The position numbers and the translations under genes are program-made. Below are positions 7,917 to 17,301 of a stretch of DNA of 64,000 nt, piece by piece. The DNA lies in NCBI GenBank assembly GCA_902543245.1, contig CACBXQ010000006.1, forward strand, positions 1-64,000. The letters are read 5' to 3'. The stretch is from an uncultured Pelagibacteraceae bacterium. Its GTDB lineage: Bacteria; Pseudomonadota; Alphaproteobacteria; Pelagibacterales; Pelagibacteraceae. The stretch's first letter is position 1, and each line of letters begins with the position of its first letter. The notes below the pieces were generated by a model that was not told the DNA's origin, made no database searches, and was given only the letters and a program-made list of their open reading frames with translations.

Positions 7917-9940
7917 TTTAATTTTTTTTGATACCTTATCCACCCTGGGCTTCTTATCTCTTGATTATCATCGTAATCAATATCTTGATTGAAATCAAAA
8001 TCTGTATCTTGGTCGTTATGATAAAAATCATTTTTCTTAAGAAATTTTTCTGGCAACTCCTCTATAAATCTAGATGATAAACTGTCTATCCAGTCACCTT
8101 GATAAAATCTATTCATAGCAAAAGAAATATGAGCTAATTTTTTACCTCTTGTAATTCCTACATATGCCAATCTTCTCTCTTCCTCTAAACCATTTTGACC
8201 TTTTTCCTCAATTGATTTTTGATGAGGAAACAACCCTTCCTCCCATCCAGGTAAAAAGATGACATCAAATTCTAAACCTTTAGAGGCATGCATTGTCATT
8301 AAATTAACTTTTTGACCTTTCCAATCTTGATCAATAGACGTTGCTAACGCTACATGTTCTAAAAAACTTTCTAGATTATCAAATTCTTTCATTGCACTTA
8401 TTAATTCTTTAATATTTTCTAGTCTATTCTCATTTTCTAAGTCTTTTTTATTTTTTAACATTCGACTATAGCCAGACTCATCCAAAATAGTTTGCAAAAG
8501 TTTGATATGGTTTTTTTTATCAATATTATCTCTTCTCCATTTTTCAATTAAATTTAGTATTGAACTTAGACCAATTTTTGTCTTAGGTTTAATCATATTC
8601 ATTTCTATTAATTTTCTGGATGATTTTTCCATACTTAGAGAATTTTTTTTAGCAAAATCATTTATTTGTTTAATTGTAGTGTCACCAATTGATCTTTTTG
8701 GAACATTAACAATTCTTTCAAATGCAAGATCATCATTTTCTTGAAACACAACTTTTAAATAAGATATACAGTCTTTTATCTCAGCTCTTTCGTAAAATTT
8801 TATACCACCTATAATCCTATAAGGTAGCCCTATTTTTAAAAACCTTTCTTCAAATTCTCTCGTTTGAAAAATTGCCCTTACTAAAATTGAAATATTATTT
8901 AAGTTATATTTTTTTTTTAATTTTTCAATTTGATCTGAAATTCCAATTGCCTCATCTTTACCATTTCTATAACAATTCAATATTACTGGCTCACCTTCAG
9001 AACCAGAAGTAAAAAGCGTCTTTCCAACTCTATTTTTGTTATTTTCAATTAATTTGGAAGCTACAGATAGTATATTTTGAGTAGATCTATAATTTTCCTC
9101 TAGTCTGATTATTTTTGTATTATTATAATTTTGATCAAATTCTAAAAAATTTTTGATTTCAGCTCCTCGCCAACTATAAATCGACTGATCATCATCACCT
9201 ACACAACAAAGATTATTATGATATTTAGATAATGCATTTAACCATCTACTTTGAATATGATTTGTATCCTGATATTCATCAACTAAAATATACTTAAAAT
9301 TCTGCGCATATATATTGGCTATGTCTGGATTATTTTCAAAAATCTTTACACAATGCAGTATTAAGTCTCCGAAATCACATACATTTAAATCTATTAATTT
9401 TGATTGATAGATTTTGTAAATATTTAGAAATCCTTTTTCAAATATATCACCTTTTTTTAATATTACGTCAGATGGATACCATCCTTTATTTTTCCACTTA
9501 TCTATTACAGATAAAATAAAATTAGGTGAAATTTTTTTTACATCTACATTTTCAGCTTTACAAATATTTTTAATTAGTCTTGATTGATCATCTTGATCAA
9601 TAATTGTAAAATTGGAATTCAAATTAGCTGCCTTTGCATGTCTTCTAAGTAATTTTGCTGATATTGAGTGAAATGTTCCAACCCAAGATAAGTCAATCGC
9701 GTCTTTTTTCAGTATGTCATTAACTCTTCTTAGCATTTCACTAGCAGCCTTATTTGTAAAAGTAACGGCTAGAATTTGGTTAGGAAACGCAAGCCTTTGT
9801 TTAATAATATGTGCTATTTTAGACGTAATAACTCTTGTTTTCCCAGAGCCAGCACCAGCAACGATTAGCAATGGTCCGTTGAGATAACAAACCGCTTCTT
9901 TTTGTGTATCGTTTAAGTTATTTAAGTATTCAAATTTCAT
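7913..9940 (-). CDS. uvrD: ATP-dependent DNA helicase UvrD/PcrA
   Basis: A superfamily 1A 3'-5' helicase for nucleotide excision and mismatch repair. The motifs appear in order: Q motif LNDTQKEAV, Walker A GAGSGKT with K34, motif Ia AVTFTNKAASEM, Walker B VDEYQDTN, motif III DDDQSIYSWRGA, motif IV with RLEENYRST, motif V LMTMHASKGLEFDVIFLPG and motif VI EERRLAYVGITR. At 675 residues it is a little short, lacking most of the C-terminal RNA polymerase-binding tail, although GWIRYQKKLK at the end retains the GxIRYxKK-like core. It is the first gene of a uvrD-pepP pair and is divergent from the AsmA-like gene across 39 bases. Confidence 0.96.
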   Translation of the reverse strand: MKFEYLNNLNDTQKEAVCYLNGPLLIVAGAGSGKTRVITSKIAHIIKQRLAFPNQILAVTFTNKAASEMLRRVNDILKKDAIDLSWVGTFHSISAKLLRRHAKAANLNSNFTIIDQDDQSRLIKNICKAENVDVKKISPNFILSVIDKWKNKGWYPSDVILKKGDIFEKGFLNIYKIYQSKLIDLNVCDFGDLILHCVKIFENNPDIANIYAQNFKYILVDEYQDTNHIQSRWLNALSKYHNNLCCVGDDDQSIYSWRGAEIKNFLEFDQNYNNTKIIRLEENYRSTQNILSVASKLIENNKNRVGKTLFTSGSEGEPVILNCYRNGKDEAIGISDQIEKLKKKYNLNNISILVRAIFQTREFEERFLKIGLPYRIIGGIKFYERAEIKDCISYLKVVFQENDDLAFERIVNVPKRSIGDTTIKQINDFAKKNSLSMEKSSRKLIEMNMIKPKTKIGLSSILNLIEKWRRDNIDKKNHIKLLQTILDESGYSRMLKNKKDLENENRLENIKELISAMKEFDNLESFLEHVALATSIDQDWKGQKVNLMTMHASKGLEFDVIFLPGWEEGLFPHQKSIEEKGQNGLEEERRLAYVGITRGKKLAHISFAMNRFYQGDWIDSLSSRFIEELPEKFLKKNDFYHNDQDTDFDFNQDIDYDDNQEIRSPGWIRYQKKLK

Positions 9941-9979
9941 AATTTATTAATTAATAATATATAAACCATTATACTAATA

Positions 9980-11401
9980 ATGATAAAAAATTTAAAAAAA
10001 GCTCTTAACAAAACCAATAAATTCATAATAGCATTTCTTGTAATTATTTTTTCATTTCTTTCGTATCTATCAATACCAGCTTTATATGAATATGATAGTT
10101 TACAAAAGGAATTATCAAAAAAAACCTTAGAAGAATTTAATCTAAATTTATCACTTTCAAATGAGATAAAATACCATATTTTTCCATCACCAAATTTTAC
10201 TATAACTGACAATTTGCTTAGTTTTGATGAAAATAAAATTGAAAAATTCGGCGAGCTTAAAAGAGTCAAAATTTTTATATCAATACAAAATTTATTTTTA
10301 CAAAAAAAGTTAAAAATAAGAGAAGTTAAATTTTATGATTCTAATTTTACAGTAAATAAACAAAATTTCGAATATTTTAATCAATTTTTAAAAACAAAAA
10401 ATTCTAATAATATTGAAATTATTAATTCAAAAGTTTTTTTTAAAAATAATGAAAATAACGAAACACTTGCTATTGCAACTATAATTAATGGAAAAATTAA
10501 ATTTGATCAAAATAGAAATCAAAAAATATTTACCTCAAATGGTTTTATTTTTAATACAAATTATGATTTAGAATTAGAACAGAATTTAGAAAACCTTAAA
10601 TTAAAAAATCTAATTCTGAATTTTAAGGACATAAATCTAAAAATTAAAAATTCATTGTCACTAATGAGTGATGAAAAAATTAGTGGTCTAACTGATATTG
10701 ATTTCTTTAGAGAAAAAGTTAATTTTAAATATGATTTTCAGGATAGTAAAGTAACTTTCGAAACAAAAAAAAATAGTAATTTAAAACTTTCTGGGAGTAT
10801 AAACCAATCCCCATTTTACTTTGATATTAAAATGTCTTTTAGAAATGCAAATTTTCAGTCTGTAATAGCTATTATTAATAAATTAAAAAACTATTTAAAT
10901 AATGATTATTTATTAAATAAAAACTTCAATGGAAAACTTTTGATAAATTTTGATAAAATTCATAGTTCAAAATATTTAGATCATATGGAAATATCAGCTT
11001 CATTTATCAATGGAAAAATTAGTTTGAACGATAGTAAGATCCATTTAGAAAAATTAGGAGATGTTCATTTAGATTATTTTAATATTGTAAATAAAAAAAA
11101 TAAAATTTTGGTTGAAACTAAAAATACATTTAGAGTTTCTAATTTAGCACAGTTTAACAGAATAATTCAATTACCGAAAAATAAAAAAAAAAACATCGAA
11201 ACTATTTATTTCGAAATTGATAAAGTTTTATCAACTGAGAATTTCTTCATTAAAAAACTCATTCTTAATAAGGATGTTGATAAATCCAAGTTTGAAAAAA
11301 TAGATATATCAAAGAATATCCAATCAAAAAATATCAATAATGTAAATAATTGGTTTGATCTAAAATCTTTGGTAAGAGAATTATTGACAGGAATTAATTA
11401 G
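9980..11401 (+). CDS. AsmA-like envelope protein
   Basis: A 473-residue protein with a basic N-terminus, one membrane helix at about residues 15-33 ([20 protein letters not shown]), then a long Asn/Lys/Phe-rich region of alternating beta strands. The start after the helix ([38 protein letters not shown]) resembles the AsmA family pattern in which a membrane anchor is followed by a short helix and a beta strand rich in Phe and Pro. AsmA-like proteins span the periplasm and are thought to move phospholipids. The family assignment is from this architecture, not from strong motifs. The gene converges on fumC with an 8-base overlap. Confidence 0.6.
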   Translation: MIKNLKKALNKTNKFIIAFLVIIFSFLSYLSIPALYEYDSLQKELSKKTLEEFNLNLSLSNEIKYHIFPSPNFTITDNLLSFDENKIEKFGELKRVKIFISIQNLFLQKKLKIREVKFYDSNFTVNKQNFEYFNQFLKTKNSNNIEIINSKVFFKNNENNETLAIATIINGKIKFDQNRNQKIFTSNGFIFNTNYDLELEQNLENLKLKNLILNFKDINLKIKNSLSLMSDEKISGLTDIDFFREKVNFKYDFQDSKVTFETKKNSNLKLSGSINQSPFYFDIKMSFRNANFQSVIAIINKLKNYLNNDYLLNKNFNGKLLINFDKIHSSKYLDHMEISASFINGKISLNDSKIHLEKLGDVHLDYFNIVNKKNKILVETKNTFRVSNLAQFNRIIQLPKNKKKNIETIYFEIDKVLSTENFFIKKLILNKDVDKSKFEKIDISKNIQSKNINNVNNWFDLKSLVRELLTGIN

Positions 11402-12782
11402 GCCTTGTCATTTTTATAGGATCAATTAGTTTTTCATAATCTTTTTTTGATATAAGTCTAGATTTTAAAGCCTCATGTTTCAAAGTTGTATTATTTTTTA
11501 ATGCAGTTTTCGCAATTTTAGCAGCGTTATCATATCCTATCTTGGGAGTTAGTGCAGTCACTAACATCAATGAATTATCTAGTAGCTCTTTAATTTTCTT
11601 TTTATCAGCTTTAATTCCTTCAACACAAAAATTTGAAAAATTTTTTATGCTGTCAGATAATAAATTTATAGATTGTAAAATATTATGTATAATTAGAGGT
11701 TTAAATACATTTAATTCAAAATGACCATGGGAACCTGCTATGGTAATACCATTATGATTACCTATAACTTTGACACATACCATAGTTAACGCTTCACACT
11801 GTGTAGGATTTACTTTTCCAGGCATAATTGAAGATCCAGGTTCATTTTCAGGTAGTATTAATTCTCCATATCCTGCTCTTGGCCCTGATCCAAGAAATCT
11901 AATATCGTTTGCAATTTTCATTAAGCTCACAGCAGATGTATTTAATGCTCCAGAAAAATTTACAATAGCATCATGTGCCGCTAATGCTGCAAATTTATTT
12001 TTCGTAGGTTTAAAGGGCAATTTTGTAATTTTTTTTATTTCGTTAACAATTTTTTTATCAAAATTTTTTCTGGTATTTATTCCAGTTCCAACTGCAGTTC
12101 CACCTTGAGCTAGATAATAAATCTCATTTAACGAATATTTAATTCTATAAATAGACTCTTGAACTTGTGCTTGGTAACCAGAAAATTCCTGTCCCAATGA
12201 AAGAGGGGTAGCATCTTGTAAATGTGTTCTTCCTATTTTTATTATTTTACTAAATTCCTTTACTTTTTTTTTGAGAGATTTGTTTAGTAAATATAATGAT
12301 GGTAATAGTTTATTTTTCGTTTTTAATGCTATTGCTATATGCATGGCTGTTGGAAACACATCATTAGTAGACTGAGATTTATTTACATGATCATTTGGAT
12401 GAACAGGCTTTTTTGACCCTTTTTTTCCTCCCATGATCTCAATTGCTCTATTAGCAATTACTTCATTTACATTCATATTTGTCTGAGTTCCAGAACCTGT
12501 TTGCCATACTTTAAGAGGGAAATTATCATCCAGTTTACCTTTAATAACTTCATCAGAGGCTTTTATAATTGATCTTGATATTTTTCTTTCTAAATCATGA
12601 TTTTTATAATTAGTTATTGCAGCAGCTTTTTTTACTATTGCTATTGACCGAATGAGTATTGGTCTTACATAAAATTCACCTATATCGAAGTATTTTTTTG
12701 ATCTTTCTGTTGATGCTCCCCAATATTTATTATTAGGGACATTAATTGAACCTATGCTGTCAAATTCTTTTCTTTTTTTCAT
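11394..12782 (-). CDS. fumC: Class II fumarate hydratase
   Basis: Interconverts fumarate and malate in the TCA cycle; an iron-independent tetramer. Conserved segments are [55 protein letters not shown] with the active-site histidine, and the superfamily signature [15 protein letters not shown] carrying the catalytic serine loop. At 462 residues it is full length, and the [25 protein letters not shown] start is typical. It is transcribed alone, divergent from the MazG-like gene across 66 bases and convergent with the AsmA-like gene. Confidence 0.97.
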   Translation of the reverse strand: MKKRKEFDSIGSINVPNNKYWGASTERSKKYFDIGEFYVRPILIRSIAIVKKAAAITNYKNHDLERKISRSIIKASDEVIKGKLDDNFPLKVWQTGSGTQTNMNVNEVIANRAIEIMGGKKGSKKPVHPNDHVNKSQSTNDVFPTAMHIAIALKTKNKLLPSLYLLNKSLKKKVKEFSKIIKIGRTHLQDATPLSLGQEFSGYQAQVQESIYRIKYSLNEIYYLAQGGTAVGTGINTRKNFDKKIVNEIKKITKLPFKPTKNKFAALAAHDAIVNFSGALNTSAVSLMKIANDIRFLGSGPRAGYGELILPENEPGSSIMPGKVNPTQCEALTMVCVKVIGNHNGITIAGSHGHFELNVFKPLIIHNILQSINLLSDSIKNFSNFCVEGIKADKKKIKELLDNSLMLVTALTPKIGYDNAAKIAKTALKNNTTLKHEALKSRLISKKDYEKLIDPIKMTRPN

Positions 12783-12848
12783 AAAATATTACTAATACTA
12801 AAGTATTATTATATATTATATAAAAACTAAAAAATCTATAGGAGCATT

Positions 12849-13220
12849 ATGACAAATTTTGAAAAAGTAAAAAAGTTTATGACTACTTTTGGGCAAGAGG
12901 TAAAAACCAACCCTTCTTTTGCTTCAGATAAAATTAATTTACTTAGATACGAGCTTATTAAAGAGGAATTAGATGAACTCAAAGTAGCACTTGATAACAA
13001 CAATTTATTAGAAGTAGCTGATGCACTAACAGATATTCTTTATGTAACATATGGAGCAGGTCATGCTTTTGGGATTGATCTTGATAAATGTTTTGAGGAA
13101 GTTCAGAATTCAAATATGAGTAAGCTAGATAAAAATGGCAAACCTATTTACAACGATATGGGAAAAGTTATGAAAGGTGAAAACTATTTTAAACCAGATT
13201 TATCAAAGTTTATTAAATAA
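12849..13220 (+). CDS. MazG-like nucleotide pyrophosphohydrolase
   Basis: A 123-residue all-alpha NTP pyrophosphohydrolase. The metal-binding pattern of this superfamily is visible as ELIKEELDELKVAL (an ExxEE-type helix) followed by EVADALTDILYVTYGAGHAFGID (a DxxxD helix). The C-terminal part NSNMSKLDKNGKPIYNDMGKVMKG is the extension seen in small phosphoribosyl-ATP pyrophosphohydrolase-like proteins of phages and bacteria. It probably hydrolyses a non-canonical nucleotide, but the substrate cannot be read from sequence. The gene has a strong ribosome site (AGGAG at 12840-12844) and stands alone, divergent from fumC. Confidence 0.75.
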   Translation: MTNFEKVKKFMTTFGQEVKTNPSFASDKINLLRYELIKEELDELKVALDNNNLLEVADALTDILYVTYGAGHAFGIDLDKCFEEVQNSNMSKLDKNGKPIYNDMGKVMKGENYFKPDLSKFIK

Positions 13221-13228
13221 TCTTAAAT

Positions 13229-13305
<77 letters not shown>

Positions 13306-13308
13306 ATA

Positions 13309-13503
13309 TTAAATTCTATTTTTAAGTTTCTGGAACTTTTTAACTCTTTTAATATTTTCTTGCTTGAGTCTTTTCTTTTTTTCAGATGGCTTCTCATAGG
13401 TATTTTTTAATTTTATTATTTTAAAAAAACCATCCCTTTGAAGTTTTCTTTTTAAAACTCTCAAAGCTTGTTCAATATTATTATCTTTTACTTCTATTTT
13501 AAT
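13309..13503 (-). CDS. rpsU: Small ribosomal subunit protein S21, apparent AUU start
   Basis: A small basic protein of the 30S subunit that helps mRNA binding during initiation. The core VKDNNIEQALRVLKRKLQRDG and the KPSEKKKRLK tail are typical. No ATG is available. The upstream TTG at 13515 would give MEVVIKIEVKDNN but has no Shine-Dalgarno sequence. A perfect GGAGG at 13509-13513 instead sits 5 bases before an ATT codon at 13503-13501. Starting there gives MKIEVKDNN, which lines up with the family N-terminus (M-x-V-x-V-R-D/E-N). I therefore call the start at ATT; the TTG start (13515) is the fallback. The gene is followed by the initiator tRNA. Confidence 0.9.
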   Translation of the reverse strand: MKIEVKDNNIEQALRVLKRKLQRDGFFKIIKLKNTYEKPSEKKKRLKQENIKRVKKFQKLKNRI

Positions 13504-13508
13504 AACTA

Positions 13509-13513
13509 CCTCC
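13509..13513 (-). promoter_or_regulatory. Strong Shine-Dalgarno GGAGG deciding the rpsU start
   Basis: On the minus strand GGAGG is followed by TAGTT and then ATT. It would be inside the coding region if the TTG at 13515 were used, which argues for the ATT start. A 5-base spacing is in the optimal range. Confidence 0.6.
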
Positions 13514-13532
13514 AAAAAAAAAATCTGATATC

Positions 13533-13550
13533 ACTTTAAATTTTTAAAGT
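13533..13550. repeat. 18-bp palindrome upstream of rpsU
   Basis: The arms ACTTTAAA and TTTAAAGT are separated by two T bases. The palindrome lies between trcR and rpsU. It could be an operator or a weak AT-only terminator hairpin for the upstream gene; a run of T follows about 9 bases later on the minus strand. Confidence 0.4.
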
Positions 13551-13558
13551 CTATCAAA

Positions 13559-14122
13559 TTAATTATTTTTAATTGTTTTTTTATTTTTCTCTCTTTTAAT
13601 TCGCCTTTCAGCTTTTTCTTTAGCCTCAATTAATTCCTTTTGTGTGAATAAACTCATCGAAACTGGATCTTTAGGGTTTAAGTTATTGTAATTCCAATAG
13701 CTTTTATTTCTAATTGCCTCAACTGAATTTTTTGTTATTCCAACAAGTCTTGCAATTTGAGAGTCTTTTAGTTGAGGATAGTATTTTACTAACCATAAAG
13801 CTGAATCAGGTTTATCTTGCCTTTTTGAAAGTGGGATATATTTTTTTACTTTTTTTTCATTATTAGTAATTTCTACATCCATGCTTCTTAAGTTTAAAGA
13901 TCTAGAATGATCTTTAGATGATAAATCAATTTCTTCACGAGTTAGTTGACCAGAAATAATAGGATTGTAAGCTATTATACCTTTTCCTACTTCTCCATCT
14001 GCTATACCTTGAATTTCAACTTCATGCATATTACAGAAATCTGCTATTTGTTTAAAAGTTAAACCAGTATTTTCTACAAGCCATATAGCTGTTGCCATAG
14101 GCATCAAGGGAGTATTTTTCAT
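13559..14122 (-). CDS. trcR: Cell cycle transcriptional regulator TrcR family (DUF1013)
   Basis: A 187-residue protein of an alphaproteobacteria-specific family described as a cell cycle transcriptional regulator. Two helix-turn-helix-like units can be seen: the first around TGLTFKQIADFCNMHEVEIQ (about 20-39), the second around LKDSQIARLVGITKNSVEAI (about 119-138). The N-terminus [19 protein letters not shown] and the middle GVIAYNPI-like segment (GKGIIAYNPIISGQLT) match the family closely. The C-terminus is a basic helix. Its ATG overlaps the rpmE stop by one base, so it is co-translated with ribosomal protein L31. Its target genes are not known from sequence. Confidence 0.85.
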   Translation of the reverse strand: MKNTPLMPMATAIWLVENTGLTFKQIADFCNMHEVEIQGIADGEVGKGIIAYNPIISGQLTREEIDLSSKDHSRSLNLRSMDVEITNNEKKVKKYIPLSKRQDKPDSALWLVKYYPQLKDSQIARLVGITKNSVEAIRNKSYWNYNNLNPKDPVSMSLFTQKELIEAKEKAERRIKREKNKKTIKNN

Positions 14123-14352
14123 TAATTTTTGCTATCGGATCTAAAGTTTTGAAATTTTTTATTAAATTTATTCACTCTCCCTTTATCAAGAATCTTTTGT
14201 TTGCCACCTGTCCATGCAGAGTGAGAAATTGGATCTATTTCTAATTTTAATACATCTCCTTCCTTTCCCCATGTAGATCTTGTTTCAAACTGAGAGCCGT
14301 CAGTCATCTCAACTTTAATTGTATGATAATCTGGATGAATTTTTTTTTTCAT
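14122..14352 (-). CDS. rpmE: Large ribosomal subunit protein bL31
   Basis: A 76-residue ribosomal protein of the 50S subunit that bridges to the 30S head. [19 protein letters not shown] and the central [24 protein letters not shown] are the family hallmarks. It has no cysteines, so it is the zinc-independent form, as in many alphaproteobacteria. It is followed directly by trcR (one-base overlap) and lies 35 bases after suhB. Confidence 0.95.
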   Translation of the reverse strand: MKKKIHPDYHTIKVEMTDGSQFETRSTWGKEGDVLKLEIDPISHSAWTGGKQKILDKGRVNKFNKKFQNFRSDSKN

Positions 14353-14387
14353 ATCGAGACTTATAGCAAATGAAATTAATAAAACAA

Positions 14388-15122
14388 TTAAAAGTTGTTA
14401 AGGTTTTTAACCATATTTTCGTATATAGCATTACTACCAGCCAAAATATTAATCTTTGATTTAGATAATAAATCTATTTTGTTGGTTACACCTCCTGCCT
14501 CTTCAATAATAATAATTCCTGCCGCGATATCCCAAACATTCACTTCTTTATAAAATGTACCATCAAATCTTCCAGCCCCCACGTAAGCCATGTCTAAAGC
14601 AGCGCTTCCAAAATTTCTAGTTGATAGATTTTTAATATTTTTCTCATTCGAACCAAATAGACAATCATTTATATTTTTTTTATTTGAAACTCTTATTCTT
14701 TGATTATTAAAGAAAGCTCCATTATTTTTTTCTGCATAAAACATTTCATTTTTAATTGGGTCAAAAATTAAACCTGATAAGATTTCATTTTTAAATCTAT
14801 GAGCGATTGATATTGCAAAATGTGGAACTCCGTGAAGAAAATTTAATGTTCCATCTATTGGATCTATTATCCAATTATTTTCTAAATCATCATTTATTAT
14901 TTCACCTTTCTCCTCACTCACTACTGAAAATCTTTTCTTTGATTTTAATAATTCTTCAATAATAATTTTCTCAGCTTTTTTATCTGAATTAGTCACAAAA
15001 TCTCTTGGCCCTTTTTTTGAAACCTGAAGGTTCTCCAACTCTCCAAAATCTCTTATTAAAACTTTCGAAGCTTTTTCAGCAGCCTTTATCATTATGTTAA
15101 GATTTGGAGATATTGAATTCAT
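14388..15122 (-). CDS. suhB: Inositol monophosphatase family protein (SuhB-like)
   Basis: A Mg-dependent phosphatase fold, 244 residues. The three family signatures are present: VSEEKGE (metal Glu), [24 protein letters not shown] (DPxDGTxN, metal Asp residues) and [18 protein letters not shown] (WDxAAG). In bacteria such proteins hydrolyse inositol phosphates and SuhB also acts with the Nus factors on rRNA transcription; which role applies here cannot be read out. It follows efp by 7 bases and ends the tkt-to-suhB operon. Confidence 0.9.
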   Translation of the reverse strand: MNSISPNLNIMIKAAEKASKVLIRDFGELENLQVSKKGPRDFVTNSDKKAEKIIIEELLKSKKRFSVVSEEKGEIINDDLENNWIIDPIDGTLNFLHGVPHFAISIAHRFKNEILSGLIFDPIKNEMFYAEKNNGAFFNNQRIRVSNKKNINDCLFGSNEKNIKNLSTRNFGSAALDMAYVGAGRFDGTFYKEVNVWDIAAGIIIIEEAGGVTNKIDLLSKSKINILAGSNAIYENMVKNLNNF

Positions 15123-15129
15123 AAATTTA

Positions 15130-15690
15130 TTATACTTTCTTAACGTATTCTAAGGTTCTAGTATCTACTATTATCTCATCGTCACTTTCTATAAAAGGAG
15201 GCACTTGTATATTTATACCGTTATCTAAAGTTGCAGGTTTATATGAGGATGAAACAGTTTGTCCTTTTAAAGCAACGTCTGTACTTTCTATTTTACAAGA
15301 TATTTGATTTGGTAGATCAATTTTTAAGGGAATTTCGTTATGAAAAGATATTGAAACATTTAAATTTTCTTTGAGAAACTTGCCTTTTTCACCCACTATA
15401 TCTTTTTTAATTGAAATCTGCTCAAATGTTTTTTGATCAATAAAAAAATATTCGTTCTCATCACTATAAAGAAAATTAAAATTAATTTCGTTGATAGTTG
15501 CTTTTTCTACAGAGTCACTTGATCTAAATCTTTCATTAAGTTTTGTATTTTTGTTGACACTTTTCATTTCAACTTGATTAAATGCGCCACCTTTACCAGG
15601 TTTCACATGTTGTGTTTTTAATACTTCCCATAGATCATTTTTATGTTCAATTAACATACCTGGCTTAATTTCATTACCTAATATTTTCAT
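15130..15690 (-). CDS. efp: Elongation factor P
   Basis: Rescues ribosomes stalled at polyproline stretches. At 186 residues it has the three beta-barrel domains. The loop KPGKGGAFNQV carries the lysine (about residue 34) that is beta-lysylated in species with EpmA. The C-terminal signature begins GINIQVPPFIESDDEIIVDT. It overlaps thiE by 4 bases (ATGA), an unusual neighbour that reflects operon compression. Confidence 0.97.
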   Translation of the reverse strand: MKILGNEIKPGMLIEHKNDLWEVLKTQHVKPGKGGAFNQVEMKSVNKNTKLNERFRSSDSVEKATINEINFNFLYSDENEYFFIDQKTFEQISIKKDIVGEKGKFLKENLNVSISFHNEIPLKIDLPNQISCKIESTDVALKGQTVSSSYKPATLDNGINIQVPPFIESDDEIIVDTRTLEYVKKV

Positions 15691-16325
15691 AATAATTTTT
15701 TTGTAGCTTCTTGTGGATTTAATTTTTTATTATTCCAAATGTAATCTGAGATAGCTAAAAAGTCTGCATTATTCAACAATAGTTTTTTATAATTTTTGTC
15801 ATTAATACCACCAATTGCTACTACTTTTATTTTATAATTAGATTTAGCCCATCTCAATGTTGATATCTGAGCTCTATATTTTACTTTTTTTGTTAATGAT
15901 TTATTAAATGCTCCCAACGCTACATAATTTGCTTTATTTTTTATTGCTTTTTTAATCAAATTTTTTGAATTATGACATGTTATTCCAATGATTTTGTTTC
16001 TTCCAATTATTTTCTTTGCCTTAACAATATCCATATCACTTTGTCCCAAATGGCATCCATCTGCACCAACTTTTTTGGCTAAATAAGGATCATCATTTAC
16101 TATAAATTTAATTGAAAATTTCTTAGTAATTTTTTTTATTTTTATTGATAGTTTGTATTTATATTCTAAATTTGAATTCTTAAGTCTTAACTGAAAATAT
16201 GAAATACAATTTGTTTTGAATATATTTTTTAAATTAAATAGGAATTTATTTGTATTTTTAATTTTATTTGGAGAAATTAAATAAACAAATCTTTTAATTT
16301 TTCTCAAGGTTTTTTGTCCATTCAC
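15687..16325 (-). CDS. thiE: Thiamine phosphate synthase (ThiE)
   Basis: Joins HMP diphosphate and the thiazole phosphate to give thiamine phosphate; TIM barrel, 212 residues. Visible motifs are YFQLRLKN (strand 2, substrate Arg), FIVNDDPYLAKKVGADGCHLGQSDM (Mg and diphosphate site), GITCHN, and VVAIGGINDKN near the end. The GTG start at 16325 overlaps the aldolase gene by 32 bases; a TTG at 16307 is a plausible shorter start, so the N-terminus is uncertain. It is embedded in the glycolytic operon, while thiD lies near 35.1 kb. Confidence 0.88.
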   Translation of the reverse strand: MNGQKTLRKIKRFVYLISPNKIKNTNKFLFNLKNIFKTNCISYFQLRLKNSNLEYKYKLSIKIKKITKKFSIKFIVNDDPYLAKKVGADGCHLGQSDMDIVKAKKIIGRNKIIGITCHNSKNLIKKAIKNKANYVALGAFNKSLTKKVKYRAQISTLRWAKSNYKIKVVAIGGINDKNYKKLLLNNADFLAISDYIWNNKKLNPQEATKKLL

Positions 16326-17301
16326 CTTTTGCGGCTAGAGTACACATTTTAGCCCTATGATTAAAAACATCTTGAGTGCCAGTTGTATCGTTAATATTTT
16401 TTGACCAGTGTTTTAAAGCACTTTGTTGTAAGGCTCTGCCATATGAATAAGTAAATAAAAAATTTGATTTATTCATTAAGTTAATTTTATTTAAGTTTTC
16501 AGTAGCCTGGATTTCAGTTTGACCTCCTGATAAAAAAGCAATTCCAGAAACTTCATTAGGAACACTTTCCTTAAGACACTTCAACGTAAGCTCTGCTATT
16601 TCAGTACTTGAAATTTTTTGGTCAGAATTTGATCCTGGTAAAATCATATTTGGTTTTAAAATAGTCCCTGCAAGATCGATTTTAAATGAAATAAGTTCTT
16701 CATAACATTTTTTTATAACCTCTGATGTTTTCGTGAAGCAAATGTCAGCAGAATGACTTCCATCCATTAAAACTTCTGGTTCAATAATTGGAACCATGCC
16801 AGCTTCTTGAACTAGAGCGGCATATCTCGCTAAAGCATGAGCGTTAGATGATATTGCTAGTTTGCTTGGGTATTTCTCTGAGATTGAATAAACACCTCGC
16901 CATTTTGTAAATCTAGCACCTAAATTATAATAATCTTTTAATCTTTCTCTTAAACCATCTAAACCTTCAGTAATTTTTTCTTCAGACGAATTTGCAAGTA
17001 CTTTAGCGCCAGTATCAACTTTAATTCCTGGAATTGTTCCATTTTGAGAAATAATTTCAGGAATTTTCTTTGAATTATTTTCTTGTCTTATTGTTTCATC
17101 GTATAGAATTACACCACCAATACATGTTTTCATAGAACTTGAGGTAAAAAGTATATTTCTAAAGTTTAGTCTATTATCTGAGGTTGACTCTACATTTACA
17201 CTTTTTAATCGTTTTGTCATAGTTCCAGTGCTTTCATCTGCAGCCAATATACCTTTACCAGATGAGACAATCTTATTTACTATTGACTTTAATTCAGACA
17301 T
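16294..17301 (-). CDS. fda: Class I fructose-bisphosphate aldolase
   Basis: Cleaves or makes fructose 1,6-bisphosphate through a Schiff base, metal-independent. The eukaryote-like class I sequence is clear: GILAADESTGTMTKRL at the start, IKVDTGAK, FTKWRGVYSI with a catalytic-site Lys, ALARYAALVQEAGMVPIIEPEVLMDG, the Schiff-base strand LAGTILKPNMI with the reactive Lys, and IAFLSGGQTE. It is full length at 335 residues. It begins 1 base after the pgk stop in a tkt-gap-pgk-fba block, so it most likely serves gluconeogenesis and triose/pentose interconversion. Confidence 0.96.
   Translation of the reverse strand: MSELKSIVNKIVSSGKGILAADESTGTMTKRLKSVNVESTSDNRLNFRNILFTSSSMKTCIGGVILYDETIRQENNSKKIPEIISQNGTIPGIKVDTGAKVLANSSEEKITEGLDGLRERLKDYYNLGARFTKWRGVYSISEKYPSKLAISSNAHALARYAALVQEAGMVPIIEPEVLMDGSHSADICFTKTSEVIKKCYEELISFKIDLAGTILKPNMILPGSNSDQKISSTEIAELTLKCLKESVPNEVSGIAFLSGGQTEIQATENLNKINLMNKSNFLFTYSYGRALQQSALKHWSKNINDTTGTQDVFNHRAKMCTLAAKGEWTKNLEKN

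Noticed and set aside
7917-7943. Longer N-terminus for pepP
   Set aside because: It would overlap uvrD by 31 bases; the ATG at 7916 forms the usual ATGA overlap.
9937-10269. 110-codon frame on the minus strand under the AsmA-like gene
   Set aside because: It is antisense to a longer frame, its composition is a Ser/Phe-rich shadow, and it overlaps the uvrD start region without its own ribosome site.
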